Part shown: positions 49,769 to 59,344 of the stretch, piece by piece
Layout: the number at the start of each line of letters is the position of its first letter
How positions within the stretch are numbered: the stretch's first letter is position 1
Origin: Prochlorococcus sp. AG-355-P07
GTDB lineage: Bacteria; Cyanobacteriota; Cyanobacteriia; PCC-6307; Cyanobiaceae
Assembly: GCA_003280575.1 (NCBI GenBank)
Contig: QCEN01000002.1
Coordinates: forward strand, 124,001-188,000
Direction: 5' to 3'
DNA: 64,000 nt
Position numbers and translations under genes: made by a program
Notes under the pieces: model-generated
Told to the model about the DNA's origin: nothing
Seen by the model: the letters and a program-made list of their open reading frames with translations, nothing else
Databases searched by the model: none

Positions 49769-50353
49769 ATGTCTACGACTCAAGAAAAAAGAAATTCAAT
49801 ACTAAAGGATTTAAAAAATCTTTTAATCTGGATATCTATTGCTCTAATTATACGATGGCAGGTTATAGAGCCAAGATGGATCCCATCCGGTTCAATGCTT
49901 CCAACTCTTCAAATAAAAGATAAAATTCTTGTTGAGAAAGTAACTCCTAAAATCACATCCAAATCAAATCTTTCAAAATTAAAAAATGAAATAGTTGTTT
50001 TTAACGTTCCAGAACAATTAATTAATGCTGGTTATGAATCTGATACTGCACTTATAAAAAGGGTAATTGGAATACCTGGAGACAAGGTAGAAGTAAAAGA
50101 CGGTAACCTTTACTTAAATGACATCGCTCAAAAAAATTATATTTTCGACAAAAATATTAATTATTCTACTGGACCTTTTATTGTCCCAGAAGAGTCATTA
50201 TGGGTGATGGGAGATAATAGAAATAACAGTATGGACTCACATATTTGGGGATTTTTACCTTATGAAAAGGTTATTGGTAAAGCTATTTTTAGATATTGGC
50301 CGTTTAATAAAATTGGACCTATTCGGTTCCCTGCCCTTAATAATTTAGATTAA
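49769..50353 (+). CDS. lepB: Signal peptidase I
   Basis: 194 residues. One N-terminal membrane helix (about 17-30), then WIPSGSMLPTLQIKDKILVE with catalytic Ser42, and TALIKRVIGIPGDKVEVK with the general base Lys97; VMGDNRNNSMDSHIWGFLP (about 146-164) is box E. It removes signal peptides of exported proteins, for instance the pentapeptide and amidase proteins here. A DUF760 gene follows after 45 bases. Confidence 0.97.
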   Translation: MSTTQEKRNSILKDLKNLLIWISIALIIRWQVIEPRWIPSGSMLPTLQIKDKILVEKVTPKITSKSNLSKLKNEIVVFNVPEQLINAGYESDTALIKRVIGIPGDKVEVKDGNLYLNDIAQKNYIFDKNINYSTGPFIVPEESLWVMGDNRNNSMDSHIWGFLPYEKVIGKAIFRYWPFNKIGPIRFPALNNLD

Positions 50354-50398
50354 TGGGTACTCGATGTTGTAGGGTTTTTATATCTTGAAGCTGTAGAA

Positions 50399-50734
50399 AT
50401 GTTTAATCCAGAATTTCTTGCTACTGAAAATAATGATCCAAATGATGAGAATGATTTAATCCAATATTTACAAAAACAATCTCCAGAAGTTTTGCAAAGA
50501 GTTGCAAAATCAGCTAGTGAAGATATTCAAGAAATTATTAGACATAATGTTCAAGGTCTTCTTGGAATGCTTCCTTCAGATCAATTTGATGTAAAAATAA
50601 CATCTTCAAAAGACAACATTGCTAATTTATTATCTTCTGCAATGATGACAGGATATTTCTTAAGACAAATGGAACAAAGAAAAGAGTTGGAACAAACTCT
50701 TAAAAATGATGAAAACATGTCTATTGATGAATAA
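50399..50734 (+). CDS. DUF760 family protein
   Basis: 111 residues, soluble and helical. The segment LIQYLQKQSPEVLQRVAKSA, then IIRHNVQGLLGMLPSDQFDV and LLSSAMMTGYFLRQMEQRKE are characteristic of DUF760, found in cyanobacteria and plastids. Function not established. Same strand as lepB; convergent with the DUF4336 gene 8 bases away. Confidence 0.9.
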   Translation: MFNPEFLATENNDPNDENDLIQYLQKQSPEVLQRVAKSASEDIQEIIRHNVQGLLGMLPSDQFDVKITSSKDNIANLLSSAMMTGYFLRQMEQRKELEQTLKNDENMSIDE

Positions 50735-50742
50735 TAGTTTTT

Positions 50743-51909
50743 TTAAAGATTTACTTCCTCAGGAATTACTCCTAGTTCAAACAACTTTTTATATAAACCA
50801 ATCAAGAATTTATTATCCTCCGGAAGTTTATCCCACTTTTGAGAATTAATTTCATTAATTAATTTTTGACAATCTTCTGATGTAAATTTTATTGGCGCCG
50901 TAAAATGAGCAGGAATTAAATATTCCATATCTTCAAAAGACTTTAAATTTTCTAACCATTTAAGTAACACTTGTTTTGAACGCGGAAAAATTAATTTTTG
51001 TAAAACTGGTGCAATTTGAATCTTAGGAGTATCTTCACCCATTATTTCAATAAGAGATGATTCCCAATCTTCGTCCCATAAAAAGGGATAAATACCGAAA
51101 TGAGATCTCCAATTTCTAAGTCCTTTCTTGAATGAATACTTAAAAATTTCTTTTAAAGGTGGGATATTTAATTTACCTGGTTTCAAAAAAGATGAAAACA
51201 AGACTAACCTTTTCCATCCTTTTTTTCTTTTTTCGATGGAGTCTATCAATGGTTCATCTCCTCTCTCTCTAGAATGAAAAAGAAGAGGAGTTGGTTCAAA
51301 ATTAAATATCTCAGGGGGTGTAGAGTCTATCCCAACTATTGCGTCTGTTACATGAAGAGTTTTCGTAGAATAATGGAAACAGCTTATCTCTTGATATCTT
51401 CCGAGTCCTAAATTAAGTGGCCCTAATGAAAACCATTTAAAGGAGTTTGTATGTGGAGTACCTTCCTCAAATAATATTTTTGATCTTTTTGATGGAATTC
51501 CTAAAAAATCCAGTGGTAAATTTATGGGAAAACTCCACTGTCCCGGACAAAGCCAGATTTCTGCATCTTTAAAAATTCTTGAAAGAGCTGGCAGTCCAAT
51601 TTTATGTTCTAGTCCAGAAGCACTCGGTAGAATTATTGTTTTTACTTTGCCGTGAATCGCAATTAATTTTTCTAACTCATTTATTAATTCTTTTGTAGGA
51701 GGCAGCGGATTTATTAACATCAATCCATTATCAACCTTGATTACCGTCATTCTTATTGGAACCGCAACATAATAAAGTCCCTGTATTTGTTCCAAGGACC
51801 ATATTTGATTAGGAATTAATTCTCTTAAGATTGTTTTCTTTTTTCCGTAAGGATATAAGGGAAATATAGGCCACCAATACCACTTTTTATTTGAAGTTTC
51901 TTCAACCAT
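50743..51909 (-). CDS. DUF4336 protein (metallo-beta-lactamase-like)
   Basis: 388 residues. N-terminal WYWWPIFPLYPYGKKKT, then a beta-lactamase-like fold: VDNGLMLINPLPPTKELINE, IILPSASGLEHKIGLPALSR, and HVTDAIVG. The His of LEHKIG could be one metal ligand, but the full HxHxDH motif is missing, as usual for DUF4336. Function unknown. It starts 2 bases after the stop of the metal-transporter permease, the last member of the ABC cluster. Confidence 0.85.
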   Translation of the reverse strand: MVEETSNKKWYWWPIFPLYPYGKKKTILRELIPNQIWSLEQIQGLYYVAVPIRMTVIKVDNGLMLINPLPPTKELINELEKLIAIHGKVKTIILPSASGLEHKIGLPALSRIFKDAEIWLCPGQWSFPINLPLDFLGIPSKRSKILFEEGTPHTNSFKWFSLGPLNLGLGRYQEISCFHYSTKTLHVTDAIVGIDSTPPEIFNFEPTPLLFHSRERGDEPLIDSIEKRKKGWKRLVLFSSFLKPGKLNIPPLKEIFKYSFKKGLRNWRSHFGIYPFLWDEDWESSLIEIMGEDTPKIQIAPVLQKLIFPRSKQVLLKWLENLKSFEDMEYLIPAHFTAPIKFTSEDCQKLINEINSQKWDKLPEDNKFLIGLYKKLFELGVIPEEVNL

Positions 51910-51911
51910 TA

Positions 51912-52784
51912 TTATTTATAACCTGCAAATAATTTCTTTAACTTAAATATTCCGTATCTTGGTGCAAATAAAAAAGCAAATAAAAATATAAATGTTTGTG
52001 CCAAGACAATTGATCCACCTGTTTCAAGATCAAACCAAAAACTAACGTAGATTCCTATTAGGCTTGAGATAATTGCACTTAATACTGAAATTATTGTCAT
52101 CTTATCAAACTTATCCGTAAGTAAATATGCAGTTGCCCCTGGTGTAATCAACATTGCAACTACCAAAATAATTCCCACAGACTGCAAGCCCACAACTGCT
52201 GCCAAAGATAAGCATGTGAGGAGTAAATAATGTAGAAAAAAAATATTAATCCCAACTGTTTTTGCATGTCTAGGATCAAAACAATAAAGCATTAAATCTT
52301 TTCTAAAAATTGATAAAAGGATCACTACCAATAAAGAAATAAATATGGTTTGTTTTACATCTGAAAGTGATATTCCTAATGGACTGCCAAAAAGAATAGA
52401 GTGCAGATCAATATTACTTTTAATTTTAGAGACTAATACGATTCCTAGAGCGAAAAATCCAGTAAATACCAACCCAATAACAGTATCTTCCTTAACTCGA
52501 GATTTCTGCTTTATAAACCCTATCAATGCTACTGAGCCAACTCCGAAAATAAATGCCCCTAATGAGAAAGGAAGACCTAATGCATAAGCAACCACAACAC
52601 CAGGCATTACTGAATGTGACACTGCATCTCCCATTAAAGCCCATCCTTTAAGGGTCAAATAACTAGATAAGAAACCACAAACAGCTGCTACTAATGAACT
52701 CATAAGAAGTGCTTTTCTCATAAAGTCATGAGTTAGCGGATCTGTTATGAATGAATCTAAAGTTAAAAAAATACAGAGCTCCAT
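51912..52784 (-). CDS. Metal ABC transporter permease (Mn/Zn type)
   Basis: 290 residues with about eight membrane segments, ABC-3 family. GDAVSHSVMPGVVVAYALGL (about 53-72) and GIILVVAMLITPGATAYLLT (about 205-224) are the conserved family blocks. It forms the channel for the ATPase and binding protein encoded just upstream. Mn is the likelier substrate, from the binding protein. Confidence 0.95.
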   Translation of the reverse strand: MELCIFLTLDSFITDPLTHDFMRKALLMSSLVAAVCGFLSSYLTLKGWALMGDAVSHSVMPGVVVAYALGLPFSLGAFIFGVGSVALIGFIKQKSRVKEDTVIGLVFTGFFALGIVLVSKIKSNIDLHSILFGSPLGISLSDVKQTIFISLLVVILLSIFRKDLMLYCFDPRHAKTVGINIFFLHYLLLTCLSLAAVVGLQSVGIILVVAMLITPGATAYLLTDKFDKMTIISVLSAIISSLIGIYVSFWFDLETGGSIVLAQTFIFLFAFLFAPRYGIFKLKKLFAGYK

Positions 52785-52796
52785 ATAATTTAAAAT

Positions 52797-53561
52797 TTAG
52801 GATTCAGGTCCGAACAAGAAATCAGGTGAGATCCCTCCAAAAGTGGTTGTAATATTTTCAGGAGTGAATACTTCAGAGGTCTCGCCATAAGCTACAACAG
52901 TTTTGTTTATTAAAAGAACCAAATCACAAAATTCACGGACATGAATCATATCATGTGTCGATAATAAGATAGTTTTACCCTCATTTTTAAATTGAATAAA
53001 CAATTCCGAGATAAGCTTCTCAGTTCTTATATCAACACCTGAAAAAGGCTCATCAAGAAGTAATATTGACGCTCTTTGAGCAATTGCTCTGGCTAAAAAA
53101 GTTCTTTTTCTCTGACCTCCAGATAAATTTCCAATAGGTGTAGATAAATGATCAGTAAGATCAACTCTTTCAATAGCATCTTTTACCGCCTGAACATCAG
53201 ACTCTCTTGGACATCTAAATATATTCATTGAGCCATATCTTCCCATCATCACAACATCCCAAACATTTACTGGGAATTGGCTATCAATTCCCTCATTTTG
53301 AGGCACATAAGCAATTGTCTGATCTTTTTGAGCAGATCTTACAGACTCTCCATTTATTCTGATTTTTCCCTTTGAAATATTTACAAAACCAGTCAAAGCA
53401 TTAAAAAAAGTTGTTTTACCGGCCCCATTCATTCCTACTAACCCGCAAATCTGGCCAGCTTTCAATCTTAGATTGGCATCATACAAAGCCACCTTACCGT
53501 TGTAATCCACACAAATATTCTCTGCATCAATCCTAAAGTTTTGATAATTAGTTGTTTCCAT
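52797..53561 (-). CDS. Metal ABC transporter ATPase
   Basis: 254 residues. Walker A GMNGAGKT at 43-50, Q-loop at YVPQNE (about 88), ABC signature LSGGQRKR at 146-153, Walker B SILLLDEPFSGVD (about 165-177) and the H-loop in LLSTHDMIHV. The usual ATP-driven energising subunit for the ABC-3 permease downstream. 3 bases after the binding-protein gene. Confidence 0.97.
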   Translation of the reverse strand: METTNYQNFRIDAENICVDYNGKVALYDANLRLKAGQICGLVGMNGAGKTTFFNALTGFVNISKGKIRINGESVRSAQKDQTIAYVPQNEGIDSQFPVNVWDVVMMGRYGSMNIFRCPRESDVQAVKDAIERVDLTDHLSTPIGNLSGGQRKRTFLARAIAQRASILLLDEPFSGVDIRTEKLISELFIQFKNEGKTILLSTHDMIHVREFCDLVLLINKTVVAYGETSEVFTPENITTTFGGISPDFLFGPES

Positions 53562-53564
53562 AAT

Positions 53565-54464
53565 TCAAAGAAGCCCTTTTTTAATCAGATCTAAATTATG
53601 CTCAAGCATTTTTATATAAGAACTGGCAGGACCACTATCATCAGATAATGAATCAACAAAAAGATTTCCTCCAAAATTAGCTCCAGTTTCGTTTGCAACA
53701 ACCATTTGAGATTCGTTACTTACGGTACTTTCGCAAAATACTGATGGAACATTTTTTTCTTTAACTAATGAAATTGTTCTAGCCATTCTTTTGGGAGTAA
53801 TTTGACTCTCAGCATTAACTGGCCACAAATAAACTTCCTCTAATCCATAATCATTTGTTAAATATGAAAAAGCTCCTTCACAACTTACTAGATACCTTCT
53901 ATCTTTATTTAAGTTATTAATAAAAAGTGAAAATTCTTTATCTATTGCAGAGAGTTTATCTTTATACATTTTTCCATTTTTTTCAAATAATTTCCTTTTG
54001 GAGGGCCTCAATTCTGATAAAGAATCCACAAGGACATCTACGTATATCATCCCTCTTTTTGGAGAAATCCAAGCATGAGGGTTTGGTTTCCCTTTATAAA
54101 AATCTTCACTTATAACAATAGGATCTAAATCTTCTGCGACAGTAATTCTTTTAACTTTTAAGTTAGAAACAAATTTTTTAGCCCATAATTCAAATCCAAA
54201 TCCATTATCAATGAAAACAAAAGCACTAGAAGCATTTACCAAATCACTTGGAGTTGGTTGGTACCCATGAACTTCAACTCCAGGTTTTGTTATAGATCTA
54301 ACAATATATTCATCTTTAGCTACATTTCTAATTATGTCCGCCAAAACAGTAAAACTTGCCAGTATTACTTCTTTACCTTCACTTTTATTTGATATTCTCC
54401 TACATGAGACTGAAACGAGAGAAAGCAGAAGTAACAAACTTAAAAAAAGAACATTTTTTCTCAT
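53565..54464 (-). CDS. Metal-binding lipoprotein of ABC transporter, Mn-type ligands
   Basis: 299 residues from ATG 54464; an upstream start at 54497 would overlap the preceding gene and lengthen the signal oddly. A lipoprotein signal ends at Cys21 (LVSVSCRR). Family A9 ligands: His66 (VEVHGYQPTPSD), His130 (NPHAWISP), Glu196 (VSCEGAFSYL) and Asp271 (LFVDSLS). The third ligand is Glu where Zn-type ZnuA has His, and there is no His-rich loop, so manganese is the predicted substrate, important for photosystem II. Confidence 0.92.
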   Translation of the reverse strand: MRKNVLFLSLLLLLSLVSVSCRRISNKSEGKEVILASFTVLADIIRNVAKDEYIVRSITKPGVEVHGYQPTPSDLVNASSAFVFIDNGFGFELWAKKFVSNLKVKRITVAEDLDPIVISEDFYKGKPNPHAWISPKRGMIYVDVLVDSLSELRPSKRKLFEKNGKMYKDKLSAIDKEFSLFINNLNKDRRYLVSCEGAFSYLTNDYGLEEVYLWPVNAESQITPKRMARTISLVKEKNVPSVFCESTVSNESQMVVANETGANFGGNLFVDSLSDDSGPASSYIKMLEHNLDLIKKGLL

Positions 54465-54486
54465 ATCTGAGATATTTATCGTTAGA

Positions 54487-55821
54487 TTATGAACCAAAAG
54501 ATAATTTCATAATTGGTTTTCTGAGTTCAGAAATAAATCCTTTCCAATTTATTTTTTCTTTTTCAAAAGCTTTTTCAACAATTTTCTCAGAATTTTTCTT
54601 TATGAACTCCAAATCAGGTTCTTCTACTCCTTTTGTTATAGCCATAAAATCAGCCAAAGAAGTCGATACTACTCTTGTTAAGTAAGCGGCACTGACAGCC
54701 TGAAATGTTCCAGAGACAAGCCAATTTGGGCCATGCAATTTGGTTATGCCAATTAGAGTCTGTCCACTCCATTCAATAACTCCCTGAGAAATTGCAGTCT
54801 TTAAAATCTCTTTAGATACTTTATCTAAAATTTCGGGAGACCAATTACATCCCCATATAGACTTAATTTCTTTAATCATTAATGAATTTAGTACTGTCAT
54901 CGCCAATACATCAATTGATGGGATAGGAGAGATGAAAACAGTAGTCGCTACAAGAATTTGATTTTTTCTTTGTATACCTTTTAACTGTATTCTTCTGATC
55001 CCTTCAATTTCAGATTGCCAGACAACATGAAGTTCTTTCAAGAGCCTTTTTTTTGTATTTTCAATATTTTTAGATGAACTTATGAAAAACTTCCTTAAAG
55101 AAAAAGGTATATTTGTAATTTCATTTTTATCCACATCAAAAGTAATAATTTTATTTATAAAGTCACTTGAAATTTGAGACTTTAGGTCTTCTATCTGATT
55201 TTTGGCTTCTATTTCGTTAGAAGTGAAAGCCACCAACCAGATAGGCATATTTTTAGGAAACTTTTCCAGCCACAAAAAATCATTTGCCGACAAAGGTAAC
55301 TTTATAAAATACAAGACTGCATCACTATTCAAAGCTTCTCTTGGAATAATTTCAGAAGAATTGTATTTAGGTAGTTTTTCATATGAATCAATTTCAAACT
55401 TATCTGCCTTAAAATGACTTTTCAAAAGAGAGTGAAAACTTTGATAATGTTTCTGTCCAATGCAACTTATTTTTTCTTTTTCACATCTATTAAGAATCGA
55501 TTCAAGTATTTTTTGTCTTTTTGAATTCTGTTTCTCTAATTCATTAGTTGCTTCAAGTTCTTCAAAAAAATTTAAATCCTCATTACATAGATTTATCCAA
55601 CCATCTAAATTATTTGGCTCATTAAATTTAGGCTTATCATTCTTCAAGTAAAAATAGCCACCCAGACATAACGCAAAAAATCCTATTGAGCCGCCTGCAA
55701 AATGAATTAAGTCACTAACAATCCATTCCCCAAAACCTAATAATAATAAAATAAAAAGAAGATTTTTTTTTGGAAACTTTATGAAATCCTTTAAAAAGCT
55801 GTCTTTACTAATATCAAACAC
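54487..55821 (-). CDS. DUF697 membrane protein with degenerate GTPase-like region
   Basis: 444 residues. Two hydrophobic segments at about 19-58, a helical linker, then a region of about 100-240 resembling a small GTPase: KISCIGQKHYQSFHSLLK (G1-like, but without GxxxxGK[S/T]), DAVLYFIKLPLSANDFLWLE and PIWLVAFTSNEIEA where the G4 NKxD would be. Residues about 275-440 are DUF697-like, with SPIPSIDVLAMTVLNSLMI and YLTRVVSTSLADFMA. So the nucleotide pocket looks lost. It ends 22 bases before the Mn-binding lipoprotein start, and may belong to that operon. Confidence 0.75.
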   Translation of the reverse strand: MFDISKDSFLKDFIKFPKKNLLFILLLLGFGEWIVSDLIHFAGGSIGFFALCLGGYFYLKNDKPKFNEPNNLDGWINLCNEDLNFFEELEATNELEKQNSKRQKILESILNRCEKEKISCIGQKHYQSFHSLLKSHFKADKFEIDSYEKLPKYNSSEIIPREALNSDAVLYFIKLPLSANDFLWLEKFPKNMPIWLVAFTSNEIEAKNQIEDLKSQISSDFINKIITFDVDKNEITNIPFSLRKFFISSSKNIENTKKRLLKELHVVWQSEIEGIRRIQLKGIQRKNQILVATTVFISPIPSIDVLAMTVLNSLMIKEIKSIWGCNWSPEILDKVSKEILKTAISQGVIEWSGQTLIGITKLHGPNWLVSGTFQAVSAAYLTRVVSTSLADFMAITKGVEEPDLEFIKKNSEKIVEKAFEKEKINWKGFISELRKPIMKLSFGS

Positions 55822-55986
55822 AATACTTTTATTATCTAATTTTATTTTAATGCAAGTTGTGAATGAGAAAAGCGAAATTACATAAGTCGTTAATCAAAAG
55901 ATAAAAATTTAAGGCTTTTAAAAAGACTTATTGCATAACTAGATGCTAAGTTAATAAACTATTTAAATAACTTAAGAAACATCAAG

Positions 55987-56409
55987 ATGTCTAATTCAAA
56001 TTTCAGCAATAATCCTGGACAAGAAAATTACAGAGGTCGTTCATATAATGAAAGATCGAATTTCAGAGATAGATCCGGCGGCAGAAGAGATGGAGGAGGA
56101 TTCCGCATAAAATTGAGTGATAACGAAATGAAAGCTGTTAAGTCAATACAAGAGACATTTCAATTAAGATCTACCGTGGCAGTTCTGGGTTTCTCTGTTA
56201 GAACACTTAGCGAAATGATCAAAGACGAAAAATTGATTGAATCAATCACAGAATATGCAAAAAATAATAAAAACTCTTCTCCGAATAGACAACTACAAAA
56301 TACCCATGAAGAAAAGGCAAAAATAGCTCCTGACCCTTTTGCAAGACCTGTAAAAAGTACGTCAACTGAAGATATACAATCTAACGAAGTAGAAGAGGAT
56401 GGCCAATAA
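55987..56409 (+). CDS. RGG-rich small protein preceding trpS
   Basis: 140 residues. Residues 1-40 are Arg/Gly/Asn/Ser-rich (YRGRSYNERSNFRDRSGGRR, then DGGGFR), like RNA-binding low-complexity tails. A structured part follows (KLSDNEMKAVKSIQETFQLR, STVAVLGFSVRTLSEMIKD, about 42-80), predicted helical, then an acidic tail. I do not recognise the family. Its last 11 bases overlap the start of trpS in another frame, so translation may be coupled. An RNA-related role is inferred from composition. Confidence 0.75.
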   Translation: MSNSNFSNNPGQENYRGRSYNERSNFRDRSGGRRDGGGFRIKLSDNEMKAVKSIQETFQLRSTVAVLGFSVRTLSEMIKDEKLIESITEYAKNNKNSSPNRQLQNTHEEKAKIAPDPFARPVKSTSTEDIQSNEVEEDGQ

Positions 56410-57415
56410 AAAAAGAATTCTTTCGGGAGTACAACCAACTGGTGATTTACATATAGGAAATTGGCTTGGGGCCATAAATAATTGGGTTACTCTGCAAGAG
56501 GAATATGAAACATTTCTATGTGTAGTTGATTTGCATGCAATCACAGCTTCATATAATCCCAAAGAATTATCTAAAAACACTATCTCTACTGCGGCTTTGT
56601 ACGTCGCTTGTGGGATAGATCCCAAAATATGCTCAATTTTTGTCCAAAGTCAGATTTCTGCTCATTCAGAACTTTGTTGGATATTAAATTGCATGACTCC
56701 TATAAATTGGATGGAAAGAATGATCCAATTCAAAGAAAAATCTATACAACAGGGAAATAATGTATCCATTGGATTATTTGACTATCCGATCCTAATGGCT
56801 GCAGACATTCTCCTATATGATGCTGACTTTGTACCAGTAGGTGAGGATCAAAAACAACATCTTGAACTTGCCAGAGATATTGCACAACAAAGAATTAATG
56901 CCAGATTTAGTAAGGATAAAAATATTTTAAAAATCCCTCAACCAATAATCATGAAGAATGGGTCAAAAATAATGAGTTTAATTGATGGTTCAAAAAAGAT
57001 GAGCAAAAGTGATTCCAACGAGGGCAGTCGCATTAACTTATTAGATCCTCCTGAAATAATCACAAAAAAAATAAAAAGAGCAAAAAGTGACAGTTCTGTT
57101 GGAATAGAATTTAACAACCCTGAGAGACCAGAATCAAAAAATCTTTTGATGATTTATTCAATATTGTCTGGAAAAGAAATTTCTCAATGTGAGAATGAAT
57201 TCTCAGAGACTGGATGGGGAACATTTAAAAAATTAATTACTGAACAACTTATTGAATCACTAGAACCTATTCAGAAAAAATATAAATTATTAATTAATGA
57301 TCCCTATCAATTAAATAAAATCCTTGATGAAGGGAAGGAAAAAGCTGAAGATTTAGCAAATCAAACTCTAAAAAGAGTTAAATCAAAATTAGGATTCTTT
57401 GAGATGGAGAAATAA
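56399..57415 (+). CDS. trpS: Tryptophanyl-tRNA synthetase
   Basis: 338 residues. Class I HIGH-like motif in SGVQPTGDLHIGNWLGAINN (about 8-27) and the KMSKS motif at KKMSKSDSNE (about 198-207); DLHAIT and PVGEDQKQHLELARDIA (about 140-156) are also typical. It charges tRNA-Trp. Start ATG lies inside the end of the upstream gene; thrS follows 3 bases after the stop. Confidence 0.97.
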   Translation: MANKKRILSGVQPTGDLHIGNWLGAINNWVTLQEEYETFLCVVDLHAITASYNPKELSKNTISTAALYVACGIDPKICSIFVQSQISAHSELCWILNCMTPINWMERMIQFKEKSIQQGNNVSIGLFDYPILMAADILLYDADFVPVGEDQKQHLELARDIAQQRINARFSKDKNILKIPQPIIMKNGSKIMSLIDGSKKMSKSDSNEGSRINLLDPPEIITKKIKRAKSDSSVGIEFNNPERPESKNLLMIYSILSGKEISQCENEFSETGWGTFKKLITEQLIESLEPIQKKYKLLINDPYQLNKILDEGKEKAEDLANQTLKRVKSKLGFFEMEK

Positions 57416-57418
57416 TTT

Positions 57419-59335
57419 ATGCCAATAATTACCTTACCAGATGGTTCAAAAAAGGTTTTCGAAAAATCTGTAACTATTTTAGAAATTGCTCAGAGTATAG
57501 GCGCTGGATTAGCTAAAGCAACAATTGCTGGGAAAGTGAATGATGTTCTTCTTGATGCAACCATTCCGATAAATATAGATTCCAAAGTTGTAATCATCAC
57601 ATCAAAAGATAAAGAAGGAATTGAAATAATAAGGCATTCCTTTGCTCACCTTATTGGTCATGCAGTTAAACAAATTTACCCAAATATTAAAATGGCGATT
57701 GGGCCTGTAATTGAAGATGGTTTTTATTATGATATTTTTTCTGAATATAGATTTACTCCTGAAGATTTAATAAAAATAGAAAATAGAATTAATGAATTAA
57801 TAAAAACGAACTATGACGTTGAAATTTTACAAGTTTCCAAAGAAGAAGCAATTAAAACTTTTAAAGAAAGAGAAGAGACTTTTAAATTACGAATAATTGA
57901 AGAAATATCTGAAGAAGGTCTTATAAATTTATATAAACACGAAGAATATATCGACATGTGTAGAGGGCCTCACGTACCTAACACAAGACATTTGAGACAC
58001 TTTAAGTTACTTAAATTATCAGGTTCATACTGGAGAGGTAATAGCGAGAATGAATCATTACAGAGAATATATGGAACTGCATGGGCTAAAGAAAAAGAAC
58101 TCAAAGATTATTTAATAAGAATTGAAGAGGCGGAAAAAAGAGATCATAGAAAACTTGGAAAAAAACATTCACTATTTCATATACAAGAAGAATCTCCAGG
58201 CATGATTTTTTGGCATCCAAATGGATGGACAATCTACCAAGTCCTGGAAAAATACATAAGAGAAATACTTAAAAAAAATGATTATTTAGAAATTAAAACA
58301 CCACAAGCTGTTGATAAATCTCTTTGGGAAAAATCCGGTCATTGGGAAAAATTCAGAGACGATATGTTCACTACCGCATCAGAAAATAGAACTTATGCAA
58401 TTAAACCAATGAACTGTCCATGCCATATTCAAGTATTTAATCAAGGTTTAAAAAGTTATAAGGATTTACCTATTCGTCTTGCGGAATTCGGTTCTTGTCA
58501 CAGAAATGAGCCCTCTGGAGCACTACATGGATTGATGAGAGTAAGAAACTTTACTCAAGATGATGCGCACATATTTTGCACAGAAGAGCAAATCCAAGAA
58601 GAGGTATCTACTTTTATCGATCTTGTTTTCGAGGTTTATAAAACTTTTGGTTTTAATGAAATAATTATTAAATTATCAACTCGTCCTGAAAAAAGGGTAG
58701 GTAGTGAAGAGATTTGGGATAAATCAGAAGAGGCTCTTACAAAAGCTCTCGATAATAAGAATCTTAAATGGGAGCTGCAACCTGGAGAAGGTGCTTTTTA
58801 TGGTCCAAAAATAGAATTCTCATTAAAAGATTGTCTTAATAGAGTCTGGCAATGCGGAACTATTCAGGTTGATTTCTCAATGCCTATTAGATTGGATGCA
58901 ACATATGTAGATATTGATAATGAAAAAAGAAATCCAGTAATGCTTCATAGAGCAATTTTAGGATCCTTTGAGAGATTTATCGGAATCTTAATTGAACAAT
59001 ACGAAGCGAAATTCCCAATTTGGCTCGCTCCTTATCAAATAACTTTATTGAGCATTACCGATAGAAATAATGAAAAGTGTTTAAGGTTTAATGAATTAAT
59101 AAAGACTAATGGTTACCGTTCAAAAGTTGATATCAGGAATGAGAAAATAGGATACAAAATTAGAGAGGCAACCCTTGGGAGAGTCCCATTAATTGCTGTT
59201 ATTGGGGATAAAGAAGAGGAAATTGATTCGGTCGCATTAAGGGCTTTAGATGGAACAAATTTAGGTACTTTCGATTTACCCAATTTATATAAAATAATGG
59301 ATGAATTAATAAAGAAAAAAGGTAGAACTGAATAA
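57419..59335 (+). CDS. thrS: Threonyl-tRNA synthetase
   Basis: 638 residues, full length. TGS domain at 1-60, editing N2 domain with [20 protein letters not shown] (about 75-94) and [20 protein letters not shown], and the catalytic domain with the Zn Cys in [13 protein letters not shown] (about 334), motif 2 [20 protein letters not shown] and motif 3 [21 protein letters not shown]-terminal anticodon domain. Editing domain is intact. 3 bases after trpS, 9 before glk. Confidence 0.98.
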   Translation: MPIITLPDGSKKVFEKSVTILEIAQSIGAGLAKATIAGKVNDVLLDATIPINIDSKVVIITSKDKEGIEIIRHSFAHLIGHAVKQIYPNIKMAIGPVIEDGFYYDIFSEYRFTPEDLIKIENRINELIKTNYDVEILQVSKEEAIKTFKEREETFKLRIIEEISEEGLINLYKHEEYIDMCRGPHVPNTRHLRHFKLLKLSGSYWRGNSENESLQRIYGTAWAKEKELKDYLIRIEEAEKRDHRKLGKKHSLFHIQEESPGMIFWHPNGWTIYQVLEKYIREILKKNDYLEIKTPQAVDKSLWEKSGHWEKFRDDMFTTASENRTYAIKPMNCPCHIQVFNQGLKSYKDLPIRLAEFGSCHRNEPSGALHGLMRVRNFTQDDAHIFCTEEQIQEEVSTFIDLVFEVYKTFGFNEIIIKLSTRPEKRVGSEEIWDKSEEALTKALDNKNLKWELQPGEGAFYGPKIEFSLKDCLNRVWQCGTIQVDFSMPIRLDATYVDIDNEKRNPVMLHRAILGSFERFIGILIEQYEAKFPIWLAPYQITLLSITDRNNEKCLRFNELIKTNGYRSKVDIRNEKIGYKIREATLGRVPLIAVIGDKEEEIDSVALRALDGTNLGTFDLPNLYKIMDELIKKKGRTE

Positions 59336-59344
59336 TTTTAATAT

